DNA of 64,000 nt from CAVXJN01 sp963762165 (GCA_963762165.1 CAVXJN010000002.1:124001-188000), one strand, 5' to 3'; shown: positions 16,290 through 26,171, numbered from the stretch's first letter. The notes: generated by a model not told the origin, from the letters alone. Numbers and translations are program-made.

Positions 16290-18525
16290 CGACCAGGCTC
16301 CAACAGGCGCTCGGCCCGTGCGACCAGATCGTCGGCGCTCAGACCATTGAACTCGATCAGTTCGCCGGCGGATGCGGTGGTTTCGCCGCGGCTTCCAGGT
16401 GAGCAGATCGCGCTTGCGGCGCGCGGGTGCGCAGCAGCACCGGCTCCAGCGGCGCACCCGGCGCCGCCGCTCACGCGCCAGCAGCAGATCGCCGTCGAAC
16501 AGTGGTATCGAAATCGGCGTCATTCATGAACGTGCCGTCCGGTTCGGACGACCGTGTTCCAGGCCACATCGTCCGGACGGTATAGCCGCCGCGGGTTGGC
16601 CACGGCGACGATGCGCACCTGATAGCCTTGCTGTTCCAGCCGGTCTTTGGCTTCGAACACCGGCAGCAGGATCATGTCGCCGGTGACCGCGAACACCAGC
16701 GTGCCGCGCTCGCCGCTGCGGCTCTCGTACAGCGTGATGGCGCCGCGCTCGATGGCCTCGCGCGCCTGTTCCAGCGTGGTGTACACCGGCAGCGCGCTCT
16801 TGGAGGCGATGATCACCATGCCCTTGTTGAAGCTGTTGGTGGCCCATTCATAGGCCACCTGGATCATATTGGCATCACAGGGGAACAGCGGATAGACATT
16901 GCCGTTGCGCATCATGGCGGCGAAGTAGTTCTCGATCTTCCGGGCGCTGATGGGTCCAGCCGTTGCGACCCTGTTCCAGCGCGCCGGCGGTGAACATGCA
17001 GACCACGGAAGGCGTGCGCGCGGCGCAGTTCGGCCATGGCCTGGGTCACCGTCTGCACGATGGGCAGCCGTTGATGGCGAAACTTTCATAGGACAGCCAC
17101 AGTGAGCGCGAGCCGAACAGCGCCAGTCCCGCCGGCCAAGCCTGCGCAGGCATCTTCGCTCAGCGGCTCGTAGACCTGGCCGTTGGGGCCCTGGTTGTAG
17201 AGCGCGTCTGCCGTTGGATGGCGGATCTTCAGCGCCTCGTTGATGTTCTTCATGCCCGAGGCTTCGTTGCCGTCGGCATTGGTGACCACGAAGCGCGGAT
17301 CGGCTTTGCCCACCGCGGCGACCAAGGCGCCCATGGCGGTGGAAGGCACCTGCTTGTCGCCGACTTTGAATTCCTGCAGCGGCAGTTCGCCCGAGGGCGC
17401 CAGTTCCAGCACCGATTCGGTCACCAGGTGTGTGCCGCCGGGCCGCCGCCGGCGCGTTCGAAATTGTCGCGCACCAGTTTCCAGGCCTCCGGCGGCAGCG
17501 CGCGACGCTTCAGAGCCTCGATGATGTGCGGCTTGTCCAGTGTGTCCGCCGGGATGCAGGTTGTGGGACTTGGCGCCGACGGTGTGCACACCGGCGCCTT
17601 TCATCTGCTTGAGGATTACGGCGGTGAGCTTGCCGTTGAAGGCGATTGTCGCGGCGCGCTGCAAGCCGTCGAGCACTGCGCGCGGTGAACGCCAGCCGGC
17701 GTTCGCAGGGAAAAGCGCGTGCTGTCGACGTAGGCGCCGTCCTGGCCGCTGTCGTCGAAGTCCTTGGCGTCGATCAGGATCACTTCTTCGAAACCGTGCC
17801 CATTCCAGTAGCTCAGCATTTGTTCATTGCTGAAGCGCGACACCATGGAATGGTGTTCCTGGCTGTAGCCGTTCCACACCAGCACCGGCAGGAAGTTGGT
17901 GGACTTCCGGATAGGCGGTGTGGAAATGCATCATGGACGACAGCACGTAGGGTTCGCCCATGCCGCCGTCGCCCAAGGTGAAGGGAAACAGCTTGTCGGG
18001 GTGCAGCAGGGCGCCGGCCATGGCGAAATGCTGGCCCTGGCCCAGGGGACCGGCGGGGGCGAGGATGCCGGGAATGGCGCCGGACAGGTGACCCAGCAGC
18101 CCCTCGCGTTCGCGGAAGCGTGCGCACAATTCATCGACCGTGGCGATGCCCATGTCTTCCAGGGACCGGTCCAGGAACATGGCGCTGTAGAAACCCGGCG
18201 CATGGTGGCCCACTTCGGTGACGATGTTGGTGTGGCCCAGCATCACCAAGCCGGCGTAGGCCTCGGCGCTGCTGGCGAAGCCGCCCGGATGGCCGGAAGC
18301 CTTGGAACCGGTGACTTGTAAGGTGAGGTAGCGCAGCGCTTCGGCACCCAGCAAGGTCTGATACACCACTTCCGGGTCGGTGTGACCGGACACGGCGGTT
18401 GCCCCCGGGCCGATGGCTGGTTGGGCGCCGTAGCGGGCGAAATCGTCCCACTGGTCGCCAAAGTACTGGATACCTTGGGTGAAGCTGGCGGCCGCTTCGA
18501 CTTTGGATTTGCTGGCGGTATTCAT
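16286..18525 (-). pseudogene. Phosphoketolase/transketolase-like TPP enzyme, multiply frameshifted
   Basis: The start at ATG 18525 has a good ribosome site (GGGAGAGA). Successive frames give a TPP-dependent enzyme of about 745 residues: SKASGHPGGF, TPP-binding GDGGMGEPYVLSSM, PVLVWNGYSQEHHSM, GAGVHTVGAKSHN, FVVTNADGNEASG, LSYESFAING, NGWTHQRPEIENY and FEPCDAN-like FPCDANMIQVAYEW. These match the phosphoketolase family (N-terminal, middle and C-terminal domains) better than ordinary transketolase. At least seven single-base shifts interrupt it (for example near 17900, 17690, 17555, 17430, 17130 and 17070). The last frame ends at 16286 and overlaps the kinase start. The substrate is uncertain. 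Confidence 0.78.
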
Positions 18526-18620
18526 GGCGTCTCTCCCTGGAGAACGGACCCGCGCGGAGGGACCGGCGGTTCATGGTTGAAACGTTACCGGTGCCAAAAA
18601 TATTTTACAAGACAAGAACC

Positions 18621-18650
18621 ATTTCGTATGATGAAAATATGAAACGAAAT
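18621..18650. promoter_or_regulatory. Inverted repeat, possible IclR operator
   Basis: ATTTCGT (18621-18627) and ACGAAAT (18644-18650) form a perfect 7-bp inverted repeat with a 16-bp AT-rich spacer. It lies in the divergent gap between the phosphoketolase-like gene and the iclR-type gene, overlapping the latter's start codon. This is where an autoregulating IclR protein would bind; the assignment is inference. Confidence 0.4.
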
Positions 18651-19433
18651 AACACTAGTTCCATACAGGTTATCGAGCGCATGGCACGCTTGCTGGACGC
18701 CGTATCCGCCTACGACCACCCGGTCACGCTGAAGGTGCTCGGCGCCGATACCGGCCTGCATCCGTCTACCGCGCATCGCATTCTCGCGGCCATGGTCAAC
18801 GAAGGTTTCGTCGAACGGGATGCCCGTGGCGCTTACCGCCTGGGGTACAAGCTGGTGCAACTCGGCTGTCGGATGCGCGGCGACGCCACCGTGGAACAGG
18901 TGGCATTGCCGGTGATGGAAGCGCTGCGCGATCAAGTGGGGGAGACCGTCAACCTGACCGTCAGGGAAGGGGATGAAGTCGTGTATGTCGCGCGTGCAAT
19001 CGTCACCACGCGCATCATGCGAGTCGAGCAGGTGATCGGCAGCCGTGCGCCACTGCATGTCACCGCCGTCGGCAAACTGGCCCTGGGGGAAATGGAAGCC
19101 GACGAAATCCGCGCCTACGCCAAGCGCACCCGCTTACCGCGCTTCACGCCCAACACCATTGTCGATCCCGAACGGCTGATCCAAGAAGCGCAGTATTGCC
19201 ACGGCGAAGGCTTTGCGCTCGACAACGAGGAAGCGGAAATGGGCGTCGGTTGTATCGGTACCCTGATTCGCGATGGCAGCGGCAACGCGGTGGCCGGCCT
19301 ATCGGTATCCGCGCCCATGGACCGGCGCCGGGAGGAATGGATCACCATGGTGATGGAAGCCGCGCACCAGGTTTCCGAACGGCTCGGGTTTCGGATCGGC
19401 CGTACCGAGGGCGCATCCGTCCAGGAAGCCTGA
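18639..19433 (+). CDS. IclR-family transcriptional regulator
   Basis: 264 residues from ATG 18639. N-terminal winged helix (LGADTGLHPSTAHRILAAM) and C-terminal IclR effector domain (LHVTAVGKLALGEM, and the late MGVGCIGTLIRDGSG segment). It is divergent from the phosphoketolase-kinase operon with about 110 bp between starts, so it probably controls that operon in response to its substrate. A longer frame reaches 18573 but lacks a ribosome site. Confidence 0.88.
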   Translation: MKRNNTSSIQVIERMARLLDAVSAYDHPVTLKVLGADTGLHPSTAHRILAAMVNEGFVERDARGAYRLGYKLVQLGCRMRGDATVEQVALPVMEALRDQVGETVNLTVREGDEVVYVARAIVTTRIMRVEQVIGSRAPLHVTAVGKLALGEMEADEIRAYAKRTRLPRFTPNTIVDPERLIQEAQYCHGEGFALDNEEAEMGVGCIGTLIRDGSGNAVAGLSVSAPMDRRREEWITMVMEAAHQVSERLGFRIGRTEGASVQEA

Positions 19434-19681
19434 CTTCGAAGAGACCGGGGTGTTCCCGCGCTCGCGGCTCGATTCGTCGGTAGCTTCACATACGGCAGGC
19501 CGATTTCGGCGTGCAATGCTTCACTTCCGGTAATGAATGCGAACTGCGTGCTCCTACGCACGCCCTGGCTGGGACGAGGATTGTCGACGATACTCGGAGT
19601 GAAACAGGATAGTTCGTGCGGCCCTGGCGCCAAATGGCCGTGGGAATCGGTGGTCGTTGCGCGTACCAGGGGGGGCGAACG

Positions 19682-20665
19682 ATGAAAGATGATTCCGTCA
19701 GCACAAAGTCAGCGGACCAAGAGGGGCTCAAGTTACACCAAACGGCCCGTGTGGAATCGGGAACGCCAGAAGAAGTGAGCGAACCGAACGGAAAGGCGAC
19801 GGGCGAGAAGGCGAAGGAATCGCACGGGCAAAAACTGCGCCGATTTCTGCTCAAACGCCCGAAGGTCATCATGGCCGGCTGGATCCTTGTCGTCTTGGCG
19901 TTCTTGCTCCTCGCGCCCGTCCTGTACCTTGCTTGGTACGATTTGCCGCTACGGCTGTGGCGATTCGCAATTGAGGCGTGGTGGCACTGGGTTCCCGCGT
20001 TTTTCGGCTTCATGCTTTTGTTCGCTATTCCGATCTGGGCAATGATGGGCGCGCTTGCGCTGACCGGGTTTTTTGCGGACCTTTCCTTGTCGATCGAAGA
20101 TACGGTCGTTCGTGATGCGCAGGAGGTGGTTCGCGAGACGGAGCAGGACGCGATCAAGCGTCTCGAACAAACCGACGCAGCAGGACTCTTGCCGTTGCTG
20201 AAATATAGCCGGGCTCAATTGGACGCTTATTACGCGATCGGGTTGAACCAGACCAGAAGAAGCTTCTTCAATGCAGTTCTTGCGATGTGGCTCGGATTCG
20301 TTCTTCTGCTGATTGGTATAGTGCTGTACGTGGGACCTGTCGAGAAGCTCGGATTGACACGGCCAACCGCGGACTTTCAGATCCTGATCCTCAGCGGCGC
20401 GGCAATCATCGAATTCGTATCCGCATTGTTCCTTTGGGTGTATCGAAGCACAACCGCGCAGTTGACCTATTATTACAAACGGCAAATGTACAGTCATACC
20501 TCGATACTCTGTTTCCGCATGGCCTCGACCATGGAGAAGTCGGACGAGGCAAAGCGGGCAATTATCGACAGGGTACTGGATTGGAGCGAGAAACCCGAAC
20601 GGCCGCCGGTACCCGGAGCAAAGGGATTCCGCGCCCTGATGCCGACCGGTGTAGCCAAGCAGTGA
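19682..20665 (+). CDS. Membrane protein with TRADD-N-associated-type TM domain
   Basis: 327 residues from ATG 19682, preceded by GGGGGGCGAACG. A charged N-terminus is followed by two strong helices (about 65-85 and 103-135), an amphipathic linker, then a block reading LLKYSRAQLDAYYAIGLNQ, SFFNAVLAMWLGFVLLLIGI and a final helix with SGAAIIEFVSALFLWVYR and TAQLTYYYKR. This block resembles the two-helix domain described next to TRADD-N domains in bacterial conflict systems (PF20712-like). I am moderately sure of that resemblance. No NTPase, TIR or other effector gene is adjacent, so the role is unknown. Confidence 0.7.
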   Translation: MKDDSVSTKSADQEGLKLHQTARVESGTPEEVSEPNGKATGEKAKESHGQKLRRFLLKRPKVIMAGWILVVLAFLLLAPVLYLAWYDLPLRLWRFAIEAWWHWVPAFFGFMLLFAIPIWAMMGALALTGFFADLSLSIEDTVVRDAQEVVRETEQDAIKRLEQTDAAGLLPLLKYSRAQLDAYYAIGLNQTRRSFFNAVLAMWLGFVLLLIGIVLYVGPVEKLGLTRPTADFQILILSGAAIIEFVSALFLWVYRSTTAQLTYYYKRQMYSHTSILCFRMASTMEKSDEAKRAIIDRVLDWSEKPERPPVPGAKGFRALMPTGVAKQ

Positions 20666-20760
20666 TCCGAAATTGGGGCATTGCGGACAGACCGCGTTTT
20701 AGCACGCGGACGTTGGGTCGTTCTTTCAGACGACTGTAATTCAGATCGTTGCAGCTGGCG

Positions 20761-20798
20761 CCGGTTGCCGCGCTGCCCAGGGGCAGCGCGGCAACCGG
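20761..20798. terminator. 38-bp perfect inverted repeat, likely bidirectional terminator
   Basis: An 18-bp arm (starting CCGGTTGCCGCG) is repeated in perfect inverted form with only AG between the arms. It sits between two convergent genes (stops at 20665 and 20805). There is no T-run on either side, so it is not a canonical intrinsic terminator, but position and strength suit a two-way transcription stop. Confidence 0.65.
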
Positions 20799-20804
20799 TT
20801 CGGT

Positions 20805-21923
20805 TCACTGGTTGTGTTCGTGAGCCGTTTTCAGCATGTTGTAGTAGAGTTCCAGGATGCGTACGCGATAGGGGTATACGGTCTTGGCGAACTCCGTTTG
20901 TGAATCCAATACTTTCTTGAAGAATGGGTTGTCCTTGGCGTATTGAGCGGTGATTTTGCGCTCCGAGGTGATGAACTTCGGATAGTAGTCCGCAGGCGTG
21001 GTTTCCACGTGCACGCCATCCTTTTCCACGAACTGCTTCAGTGCCATGGAGTTGTCGTAAATGTTCGCGTTCAGGGTCTCGGCGACGTTTGCCATGACCG
21101 CTACGCGGATGATTTCCTGGAGGTCGGGGGGCAGGGAATCCCAGAACTCCTTGTTGAAAATGATCTGCCCGACGTCGGTTTGTTGGTGCAGACCTTCAAG
21201 GTAGTAGTACTTCCAGATTTTGGACAGGCCAAGGTTTCGATCATCCGCCGGCCCGATCCATTCGGCCGCGTCGATGACGCCGCGCTGTGCGGACGGCACG
21301 ATGTCGCCGCCGGGCATGGCCACGGCCGCCACGCCCATGTCCTTGTAGGTCTGCCCCGGTATGCCCGGAGGTGCGCGGTATTTGAACTTGGCGAAGTCGG
21401 CCATGTCTTTGATGGGTTGCTTGAACCAGCCGAGCGGGTCGGGCCCCATGGGTTGGATCAGAAACGCTTGCAGGTCCAGATGCATGACGTCGTGCAGGAA
21501 TTCCTGATACAACTTTTCGCCGCCGCCCTGGTAATACCAGGCTACCAGGCTGCGTTGGTCGAGGCCGGTGCTGGCCGGCGCGTTGCTGAACAGCACGAAC
21601 GCGGAGTTTTTACCCGACCAGTAGTTGCCCCACGCGTAACCGGCTTTGACGACGCCGTTGTTGACCGCGTCCAAAATCTGGAACGGTCCCACCACGGCTC
21701 CAGCCGAGAGGACCTCCGCCTTGAGCCTGCCGTTCGACATGGTCTGAATCTGCTTCGAGAACCGCTCCAGGAGTTGGAAATAAAGGCTCGAAGACGGCAC
21801 GGCGGTCTGGATCGAGAATTCGTAGACTTTCTGATCCGCCGCTTGCGCAGCCGGTTGAGCAAACAGTAATACCAACCCGATGGCGACAAACATGTGCCAA
21901 AGACCCGTTCGTTTCGTTTTCAT
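20805..21923 (-). CDS. TRAP transporter solute-binding protein (DctP family)
   Basis: 372 residues with a signal peptide (HMFVAIGLVLLFAQPAAQA). Family features: YEFSIQTAVPSSS start, the central RAPPGIPGQTYKDMG arginine region that usually binds a carboxylate, and GPADDRNLGLSKIWKYYYLEG, typical of the TakP-like (2-oxo acid) subgroup. It would deliver an organic acid to the DctQM permease encoded upstream on the same strand. The gene order is Q, M, P, with about 200 bp between M and P. Substrate is inferred only at the level of carboxylates or sulfonates. Confidence 0.9.
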   Translation of the reverse strand: MKTKRTGLWHMFVAIGLVLLFAQPAAQAADQKVYEFSIQTAVPSSSLYFQLLERFSKQIQTMSNGRLKAEVLSAGAVVGPFQILDAVNNGVVKAGYAWGNYWSGKNSAFVLFSNAPASTGLDQRSLVAWYYQGGGEKLYQEFLHDVMHLDLQAFLIQPMGPDPLGWFKQPIKDMADFAKFKYRAPPGIPGQTYKDMGVAAVAMPGGDIVPSAQRGVIDAAEWIGPADDRNLGLSKIWKYYYLEGLHQQTDVGQIIFNKEFWDSLPPDLQEIIRVAVMANVAETLNANIYDNSMALKQFVEKDGVHVETTPADYYPKFITSERKITAQYAKDNPFFKKVLDSQTEFAKTVYPYRVRILELYYNMLKTAHEHNQ

Positions 21924-22126
21924 GGGAGCTCCTCCTGTGGTTGCCTCTTTGGCTGGAGATCGGTAGTGATCTCCGCTTGGAGGCTGTCGTTCGTGCGTAC
22001 ATGATCACGTCATGTCTCTTGTTTCCCCGATGATTCGCTTTACTGCCGTTGTATTCAGGTCCGCGAATGTGAATCCGGCGGTACCTTCAGCAAAGATTCG
22101 GTATCCGATCGCGCGCTCGCGGCGAT

Positions 22127-23446
22127 CTACTCCAGTCCGGTGACGCGGGGCAGCCACGTCACCAGAATCGGAAATTCGATCAGGAGCACGACCACTATCA
22201 GTTGCAAGGCAACGAATTGCACCATGCCGATGTAGATGTCGCGCATCTTCCACTCCGGAACGACGCCTTTGAGAAAATACGACGATAGTGCCATCGGCGG
22301 CGTCAGCCAGGAGGTTTGCAGGGTCACAGCGACCAGGATACTGAACCACAGGGGATCGAAGCCGAGCTGCTTCACCACCGGCAGGACGATCGGTACCACG
22401 ACCAGGACGATGGGAATCCATTCCAATGGCCCGCCGAGCGCAAAGATCAGCAGCAGGATCAGAATCAACATCATGGTCGGCGAAGCCGGTATGGACGCCA
22501 GCAATTCGGTCAGCAGTCGGCCGCTGCCCAACCGCGAAAATACGGCGCCGAAAAAATTCGCCGCGCCGATCAGGAACATGATGAACGCGGTGGTTTCCAT
22601 GGTTTTGAACACCGAGATTTTCAACCGCCGCCAACCCATGCGGCCGTAGGCCAACGCCAGGATCAAAGATGCGGCGGCACCGGTCGCAGCCGCGTCCGTC
22701 GGGGTGGTAATGCCGGCGAGGATCAACCCCAATGTCATGGCGATGACGAAAGCGATCGGCACGACGCCCAGTACCAGTTCACGCAGTTTTTCAGCCACAG
22801 ATGAGGCGCGTTCGTCGTGCCCGAGCGGCGGACCGAGGCTCGGATTCAGATGGGAGCGGATCAGGGTATAGGCGACATAGATGACGGCCAGGATCAGTCC
22901 GGGAACCACGGCCCCGGCGAATAACGTCGATACCGGTACGCCCACCAACGGTCCCATGACGATCAGCATGATACTGGGCGGAATCAGGATTCCCAACGTC
23001 CCGCCCGCGGCGATGGCGCCTGCCGACATGCGCGTGTCATATCCGCTACGAATCATCATCGGCGCCGCCATGACCCCGAGCACGGTCACCGAAGCGCCGA
23101 CAATGCCTGTCGCGGCGGCGAATACTGTGGCGACGATCAACACGATCAGATACAGCGAGCCTTTCATGCCGCCCAGCATCAGTCGCAACGCGATGAACAT
23201 CCGGTCCATGAGGCCGGATTGCTCGAGGATATATCCCATCAGCAAAAACAGCGGGATGGCGGCCAACTCGACGCTGGTCATCAACGAAAAGAACTGATAA
23301 GTGAGCAGATAAAAAACCTGTTGGCCGACTCCGATGAGACCGAAGACCAAGGCGACAAAAATAAACACGAACGCCATCGGATAGCCCGTGAGCACGCCGA
23401 TGATGGCGACGCCGAGCGAAATCAGGCCAAGAACAGGATTCGACAT
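22127..23446 (-). CDS. TRAP transporter large permease (DctM family)
   Basis: 439 residues, about 12 membrane helices. Typical DctM features include the N-terminal GYPMAFVFIFVALVFG helix, GGTLGILIPPSIMLIVMG and the C-terminal TLQTSWLTPPMALSSYFLKG, which carry the sodium and substrate path. It follows the small permease by 3 bp, so the two form one unit that drives uptake with the sodium gradient. Confidence 0.93.
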   Translation of the reverse strand: MSNPVLGLISLGVAIIGVLTGYPMAFVFIFVALVFGLIGVGQQVFYLLTYQFFSLMTSVELAAIPLFLLMGYILEQSGLMDRMFIALRLMLGGMKGSLYLIVLIVATVFAAATGIVGASVTVLGVMAAPMMIRSGYDTRMSAGAIAAGGTLGILIPPSIMLIVMGPLVGVPVSTLFAGAVVPGLILAVIYVAYTLIRSHLNPSLGPPLGHDERASSVAEKLRELVLGVVPIAFVIAMTLGLILAGITTPTDAAATGAAASLILALAYGRMGWRRLKISVFKTMETTAFIMFLIGAANFFGAVFSRLGSGRLLTELLASIPASPTMMLILILLLIFALGGPLEWIPIVLVVVPIVLPVVKQLGFDPLWFSILVAVTLQTSWLTPPMALSSYFLKGVVPEWKMRDIYIGMVQFVALQLIVVVLLIEFPILVTWLPRVTGLE

Positions 23447-23449
23447 GTA

Positions 23450-23998
23450 TTATTCGCTTTGTTGAAACGGTGCGTTGTGCCGCACCGTCCAAATCCCTTT
23501 GAGCAGTTCAGAAATGCCCTGGATAAAAAGAATGCCGATGCTCAGCGGCATGATCGACTTCAGCGGATAGATGATCGGCATCCACGGACTTTGGGGGTAG
23601 GTCTCGTGCTGCGCCCAGGACTGAAACGCGTACTTGTAACTGGCCCAGAAAAACAAACCCATGGCCGGGAAGTAGACAATGATGTACAGCAAAACGTCGA
23701 CCAACGCCTGCCATCTCGGCGATAAGGTGCTGAGCAGAAAATCGGCGCGCACGTGACTGCCGTTGCGCAGTGCGTAAGCCGAACCCAGCATGAACAACGT
23801 TCCCGCCAGCATGTAGGTGGTGTCGTAGGCCCACATGGTCGGGCTGCCGAACAGATAACGTGCGACCACTTCGTATACCAGCGCGGCCACCATCGGCAAA
23901 ATGAGCCACGCGGCGAGTTTCGCGATCACCACACCGGGGAAATCGAGCACGGCAACGGCCAGTTCGAGCCCCGAGGACGGTCGGCGGTGCTCAGCCAT
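23450..23998 (-). CDS. TRAP transporter small permease (DctQ family)
   Basis: 182 residues with four membrane helices. The motif EVVARYLFGSPTMWAYD and the following GSHVRADFL are characteristic of DctQ. It is the first gene of the TRAP operon and is transcribed away from the GMC oxidoreductase gene across a 469-bp gap. Confidence 0.9.
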   Translation of the reverse strand: MAEHRRPSSGLELAVAVLDFPGVVIAKLAAWLILPMVAALVYEVVARYLFGSPTMWAYDTTYMLAGTLFMLGSAYALRNGSHVRADFLLSTLSPRWQALVDVLLYIIVYFPAMGLFFWASYKYAFQSWAQHETYPQSPWMPIIYPLKSIMPLSIGILFIQGISELLKGIWTVRHNAPFQQSE

Positions 23999-24467
23999 GA
24001 GCCGCGCTTGCAGAAACGTGCACAGGGGTACTTGCCGAGGGGAGCAGTGACGTGCGGGGCGTCAGGACGCGACTGCAAAGCGCGCTTGCGCAGTACAACG
24101 ACGATAGCTGCGCATTGTTCGGGCGCCGACTGTGAGTGCTGACGTTCATAGCGGGAACGCTCCCACCATCCGGGTTGTCGTCTCGGTTCGACCCGGTGCG
24201 GCGCGCGGTGCAGTACATCGGCCCCGCCCCGCCAGAGGTCGGACATCGGGTGCGAAAACCGTGCGGATTCGCGCCGTCTAGGTTTTTGAGATTTGTTCGT
24301 ATCAGGTTTAACGCTTAGCTAGACGAATCCGGTTTGTCAAGCTATCGTTGATTCAAATTCGCCTCAAAATTGAGATTATCGATCCGCTGGAGAATGGCTG
24401 GCGTGGTTCCCGTTTCGTTGCTTCGGCGGGTGACGCGGCGCACGTGGACAGCGACTTGTGAATCAAC
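23999..24467. other. Divergent intergenic control region
   Basis: Shared upstream region of the TRAP operon and the GMC-IclR-PhnX operon. The last 150 bases before the GMC start are AT-rich and contain a small dyad CTCAA-AA-TTGAG (24363-24374), a candidate regulator site. The rest holds no convincing gene. Confidence 0.45.
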
Positions 24468-26141
24468 ATGAGCGAACACCGAGCGAGTGAGCGGACAGTG
24501 GAGGAGGTCTACGATTTCATCATCGTCGGGGCCGGGTCCGCGGGCTGCGTGCTTGCGAATCGCTTGAGCGCCAGCGGCGAATACCGCGTGCTGCTGTTGG
24601 AAGCCGGGCCGTGGGATCGCAGTCCTTGGATTCATTTGCCCATCGGCTACGCCAAGACCATGTTCCACAAACGACTGAACTGGGGGTTTTATACCGACCC
24701 GGTACCCGGCCTGGCGAATCGGACGAACTATTGGCCGCGCGGAAAGGTGATCGGTGGTTCCAGTTCAATCAACGGGCTTTTGTATATCCGCGGGCAGCCG
24801 CAGGATTACGACGATTGGGCCGCTAGCGGCAATAGGGGCTGGTCATGGCGAGACGTACTACCCTATTTCACCCGTTTGGAAAATTATCACGGCCCGGAAA
24901 GCCCGACCCGAGGCACTGATGGTCCGTTGCACATCACGCCGATTGCGCCGACGCCCTTGTGCGATGCGTTCATCGCAGCGGCGGGGCATTGTGACATTCC
25001 CGCCAATCCGGATTGCAATTCCGGCGACCAGGAGGGCGCCGGGTATTTTCAGATCACCACCCACCGCGGCTTGCGTTGCAGCTCCGCGTCGGCGTATCTG
25101 AAAAGCGCGAAGCATCGGCGCAACCTGACCATAAAAACAGAAGCCTGCACCCTGCGCGTGCTGGTGAACGGGCGCCGCAGCCGCGGCATCGTGTACCTTC
25201 ACCAAGACCGAACCTTCGAGGCGAAGGCGACTCGCGAGGTGATCCTCGCGGCTGGCGCGATCAACTCACCGCAACTGTTGCAACTCTCGGGGATCGGGCC
25301 GGGCAGCCTGTTGCAGCAATACGATATCCCGGTGGTGGCCGACCTGCCGGGCGTGGGCCGAAATCTGCAGGATCACCTGCAGGTGCGCTTGACCTACAAG
25401 GCGAATCGACCGCTTACCACCAATGACCTGTTGCGCAGTCCGCTGGGTATGATGCGCATGGGGATGCAGTACCTGCTGCGCCAAAGCGGACCGATCGCAT
25501 CAGGTATCAACCACGCTTATATTTTTGCCCGTACCCGGCCGGAGGTCGAGCGTCCGGATATCCAGTTTCACTTCGGCACCATCAGTTCCGATGTCCCGGG
25601 AGGCGCGGTGCATCCGTTCTCGGGCTTCACGTCGTCGGTTTGCCAGCTGCGTCCGAGCAGCAGCGGCTCTGTCACAATCAATTCGCCGGATCCGACCGCC
25701 TATCCGAGCATACAGCCATGCTACCTGGATACAGCGGAGGACCGCCAAGTCATGTTGGATGGTTTCAAACTCGCGCGCCGTGTGGCTGCAGCGCGGCCAC
25801 TGGCACAGTTGATCGAAGCCGAAGTCGCGCCGGGTTCCGCGGCCGACACCGATGAACGCATGCTCGATTATATTCGTGAGAAGGCCACCACCATCTTTCA
25901 TCCGAGCGGCACCTGCAAGATGGGTGTCGACGCCGCAGCGGTCGTGGATGCGCGCCTGCGCGTGCGCGGCGTCGAAGGGCTGCGTGTGGTAGATGCGTCC
26001 ATCATGCCAACCATCGTGTCCGGCAATACCAACGGTCCCGTGATCATGATTGCGGAAAAGGCGGCCGACCTGATTCTGGAAGATCAGCGCGGGTACCGTG
26101 CAGGCGAAGCCGGCGCATCGGCCGGTCGCGGCGATTCATGA
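24468..26141 (+). CDS. GMC-family FAD-dependent alcohol/choline oxidoreductase
   Basis: 557 residues. FAD-binding DFIIVGAGSAGCVLANRL, GMC signature 1 around PRGKVIGGSSSINGLLYIRG, signature 2 GAINSPQLLQLSGIGP, and the catalytic region FHPSGTCKMG with the active-site His, followed by SGNTNGPVIMIAEKAADLI, where Asn replaces the second His of some members. It oxidises a primary alcohol to an aldehyde. It is followed closely by an IclR regulator and a phosphonoacetaldehyde hydrolase, so its product could be an aldehyde used there. No export signal is seen. Confidence 0.9.
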   Translation: MSEHRASERTVEEVYDFIIVGAGSAGCVLANRLSASGEYRVLLLEAGPWDRSPWIHLPIGYAKTMFHKRLNWGFYTDPVPGLANRTNYWPRGKVIGGSSSINGLLYIRGQPQDYDDWAASGNRGWSWRDVLPYFTRLENYHGPESPTRGTDGPLHITPIAPTPLCDAFIAAAGHCDIPANPDCNSGDQEGAGYFQITTHRGLRCSSASAYLKSAKHRRNLTIKTEACTLRVLVNGRRSRGIVYLHQDRTFEAKATREVILAAGAINSPQLLQLSGIGPGSLLQQYDIPVVADLPGVGRNLQDHLQVRLTYKANRPLTTNDLLRSPLGMMRMGMQYLLRQSGPIASGINHAYIFARTRPEVERPDIQFHFGTISSDVPGGAVHPFSGFTSSVCQLRPSSSGSVTINSPDPTAYPSIQPCYLDTAEDRQVMLDGFKLARRVAAARPLAQLIEAEVAPGSAADTDERMLDYIREKATTIFHPSGTCKMGVDAAAVVDARLRVRGVEGLRVVDASIMPTIVSGNTNGPVIMIAEKAADLILEDQRGYRAGEAGASAGRGDS

Positions 26142-26171
26142 ACGCGATTGCAGAACAACCCAAGGACCAAA

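Noticed and set aside
15597..16529. 310-codon plus-strand frame opposite the OtnK-type kinase
   Set aside because: It is antisense to a conserved kinase whose motifs are clear on the minus strand.
20943..21869. 308-codon plus-strand frame opposite dctP
   Set aside because: It is antisense to a full-length TRAP binding protein with a signal peptide.
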